From the NCBI GenBank assembly GCA_947625005.1, contig CANQNA010000027.1, forward strand, positions 1-13,730: a DNA stretch of 13,730 nucleotides, in the 5' to 3' direction. The translations under genes were made by a program, and so were the position numbers. Positions 12,697-13,730 of the stretch are shown piece after piece. The DNA comes from an uncultured Bacilli bacterium. GTDB lineage: Bacteria; Bacillota_I; Bacilli_A; RF39; UBA660. The notes below the pieces were generated by a model, which was not told the DNA's origin, did no database searches, and was given only the letters and a program-made list of their open reading frames with translations. The stretch's first letter is position 1, and every line of letters begins with the position of its first letter.

Positions 12697-13341
12697 TTAA
12701 TTTAAATTATTTTCCACAACTAAATTATCATATACATCCTTATTTTCTAGTAATTTTTCACTATTATAAACTATCGAACCTAATGTATAATAATTTTCTC
12801 TTAAAATTTTAATATACTTCTTATCAAATAAATCTATTTCTAAATTATAAATATCTGGTTTAAATAATGAATTTATTTTAGATTTATTTTCATAATTAAT
12901 TAATAAAGAAACAGAATAATTTAATTTTTTAAAATATTTTAAAACTTTTATACTATCACTCTCAATAATGATTTTAGCTTGCAATTGTTTTAATTCTTTT
13001 ACAATACTTTGCAACAATTTTTTAGGATACTCAGGAATAAAAATAATCATAATTTTATTTATACAAATCTCTTTAATATCAAGTAATTTTAAAATTTTAA
13101 AACTAGCAAGATAATCTAAATCTTCATAATTATAAGTGTTAATATTATCTTTTAAATTTAACAATCTTTCTAATGCAGAAGAATCAAAAATAATTACATT
13201 ATTATCTTTTAAAATATTTAAACTAAAACGAACAATATAATCTTTTGAAAAAGCTAATTTAAAACTCTCTAAAGTATTTTCCATTACACTAATGTTATTA
13301 AAGAGTCCTTTATTAATTATAACTTGATTACTTAAATCCAT
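12697..13341 (-). CDS. Degenerate glycerophosphodiester phosphodiesterase-like protein
   Basis: 214 residues, somewhat short for GDPD (~230-250). Most of it has no clear motif, but the N-terminal third follows the GDPD pattern: KGLFNNISVMENTLESFKLA (11-30) aligns with the usual HRGLFNNGSVPENTLxAF, VRFSLNILKDNNVIIFDSS (37-55) with IELDVxLTKDxxxVVFHDD, and ALERLLNLKDNINTYNYEDL (56-75) with the following helix. The catalytic and metal-binding residues of the family are missing: HRG is NKG (10-12), ELD is RFS (38-40) and the second His is Phe52; Glu21 and Asn22 remain. GDPD activity is therefore unlikely. No signal peptide. Start: ATG with AGGA 5 bases upstream, own promoter and terminator, monocistronic. 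Assignment rests on one region and is moderate; function is unknown. Confidence 0.6.
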   Translation of the reverse strand: MDLSNQVIINKGLFNNISVMENTLESFKLAFSKDYIVRFSLNILKDNNVIIFDSSALERLLNLKDNINTYNYEDLDYLASFKILKLLDIKEICINKIMIIFIPEYPKKLLQSIVKELKQLQAKIIIESDSIKVLKYFKKLNYSVSLLINYENKSKINSLFKPDIYNLEIDLFDKKYIKILRENYYTLGSIVYNSEKLLENKDVYDNLVVENNLN

Positions 13342-13362
13342 ACATATCCTACTTCCAATATA

Positions 13363-13391
13363 ATATTAACACATAAAAAAAGCTTAAACAA
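13363..13391 (-). promoter_or_regulatory. Promoter of the GDPD-like gene
   Basis: Minus strand: TTGTTT (13391-13386), 17-base spacer ending TGT (extended -10), TAATAT (13368-13363). The -35 lies in the loop and stem of the rpmA terminator, so the two signals are interleaved. Confidence 0.5.
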
Positions 13392-13401
13392 TATTAAGCT
13401 T
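13380..13401 (-). terminator. Terminator after rpmA
   Basis: Minus strand: 8-bp stem AAGCTTAA / TTAAGCTT with a 6-base loop, overlapping the rpmA stop codon, followed by a T-run (13381-13375). Confidence 0.85.
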
Positions 13402-13684
13402 CAACTTCATAAACACTTGCTTTCTTTTTATCTCTACCTAAACGTTCATATTTAACAACACCATTTACTAGAGCATAAAGTGTATGATCTTTTCCCATTC
13501 CAACATTTTTACCTGGAAAAATCTTTGTTCCTCTTTGACGATAAATAATACCACCAGCATTAATACTTTGACCATCAGCTCTTTTAGCCCCTAATCTACG
13601 ACCTGCTGAATCTCTACCGTTTTGAGTTGAAGATTGTCCTTTTTTATGAGCAAAACGTTGAATATTTAATTTTATTAATAACAT
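13394..13684 (-). CDS. rpmA: Ribosomal protein L27 with cleavable N-terminal leader
   Basis: 96 residues, normal. L27 sits near the peptidyl-transferase centre of the 50S subunit. The core [20 protein letters not shown] (12-31), [19 protein letters not shown] (34-52) and [15 protein letters not shown] (79-93) is unmistakable. Residues 1-11 ([11 protein letters not shown]) are the Firmicute leader that the cysteine protease Prp removes before Ala12; the residues before the cut read QRF where QFF is common. The ATG has AGGA 6 bases upstream, itself inside the end of the preceding reading frame. Firmicutes usually have rplU-prp-rpmA, often with obg next; here an inserted terminator and three genes separate rpmA from obgE. 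Confidence 0.98.
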   Translation of the reverse strand: MLLIKLNIQRFAHKKGQSSTQNGRDSAGRRLGAKRADGQSINAGGIIYRQRGTKIFPGKNVGMGKDHTLYALVNGVVKYERLGRDKKKASVYEVEA

Positions 13685-13686
13685 TA

Positions 13687-13730
13687 TTATTCCTCGCTCT
13701 CTAATTTTATATTTTTAGGATAATCATTAC
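13687..13730 (-). CDS. prp: C-terminal end of probable Prp (L27-processing cysteine protease), partial
   Basis: Only the last codons are in the window. One minus-strand frame from the edge reads [13 protein letters not shown] followed by TAA, with the stop 2 bases before the rpmA ATG and the rpmA ribosome binding site inside it. This is the expected position and tight spacing of prp (ysxB), and YPKNIKL is the kind of end seen in that family as I recall it. The other frames hit stops sooner or give no better match. No catalytic residue is visible, so the call leans on context. Confidence 0.5.
   Translation of the reverse strand, partial: NDYPKNIKLESEE

Noticed and set aside
1..13730. Mollicute genetic code (TGA as Trp)
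   Set aside because: The PfkB-like gene ends at TGA and tryptophans are encoded by TGG; all genes are full length with the standard bacterial code.
1..13730. CRISPR arrays, tRNA or rRNA genes, insertion sequences
   Set aside because: No spaced direct repeats, cloverleaf-like segments or transposase frames were seen on either strand.

Overview
The window is strongly A+T-rich and looks like the chromosome of a low-GC Firmicute (Bacilli/Erysipelotrichia/RF39-like gut lineage). The supporting features are an hrcA-grpE-dnaK heat-shock operon under CIRCE control, ribosomal protein L27 with the Firmicute-type cleavable N-terminus, a sporulation sigma-K that still carries its membrane pro-sequence, and AGGAGG-type ribosome binding sites. 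TGA is a stop codon here, so this is not a code-4 mollicute. Species cannot be assigned from the window alone.

Layout, left to right (almost everything is on the minus strand, so operons read right to left). 1-1702: start of dnaK, grpE, hrcA, a sigma-A promoter and two CIRCE-like operators. 1731-3087: a monocistronic type-IV-pilin-like surface or secreted protein with its own promoter and terminator. 3109-6184: deoA/pdp (pyrimidine-nucleoside phosphorylase) followed by a HerA-type DNA-translocase ATPase. 6227-8235: rpsB-tsf with a structured rpsB leader; S2 carries a charged linker and a Rho-N/SAP-like tail. 8243-8732: a small Fic-family protein whose catalytic motif is degenerate. 8797-9864: the only plus-strand genes, pro-sigma-K and a small Xre-type regulator, ending in a two-way terminator. 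9873-12670: a degenerate PfkB-type sugar kinase with a Q/N-rich tail, an Smr-domain protein and obgE. 12672-13391: a degenerate glycerophosphodiesterase-like protein. 13380-13730: rpmA (L27), preceded by what looks like the last codons of prp, the L27-processing protease gene.

Most of the window is core information processing: protein folding (HrcA/GrpE/DnaK), translation and ribosome assembly (S2, EF-Ts, L27, Obg) and sporulation (sigma-K). The unusual content sits between these. Three proteins of enzyme families (Fic, PfkB and GDPD) have each lost catalytic residues while keeping a good start, ribosome binding site and full-length frame. S2 has an added nucleic-acid-binding-like domain, and the rpsB leader can form two mutually exclusive helices, one of which reaches into the ribosome binding site. 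These are the main candidates for undescribed biology. No CRISPR array, insertion sequence, tRNA or rRNA was seen. No stretch over 300 bases lacks a gene.
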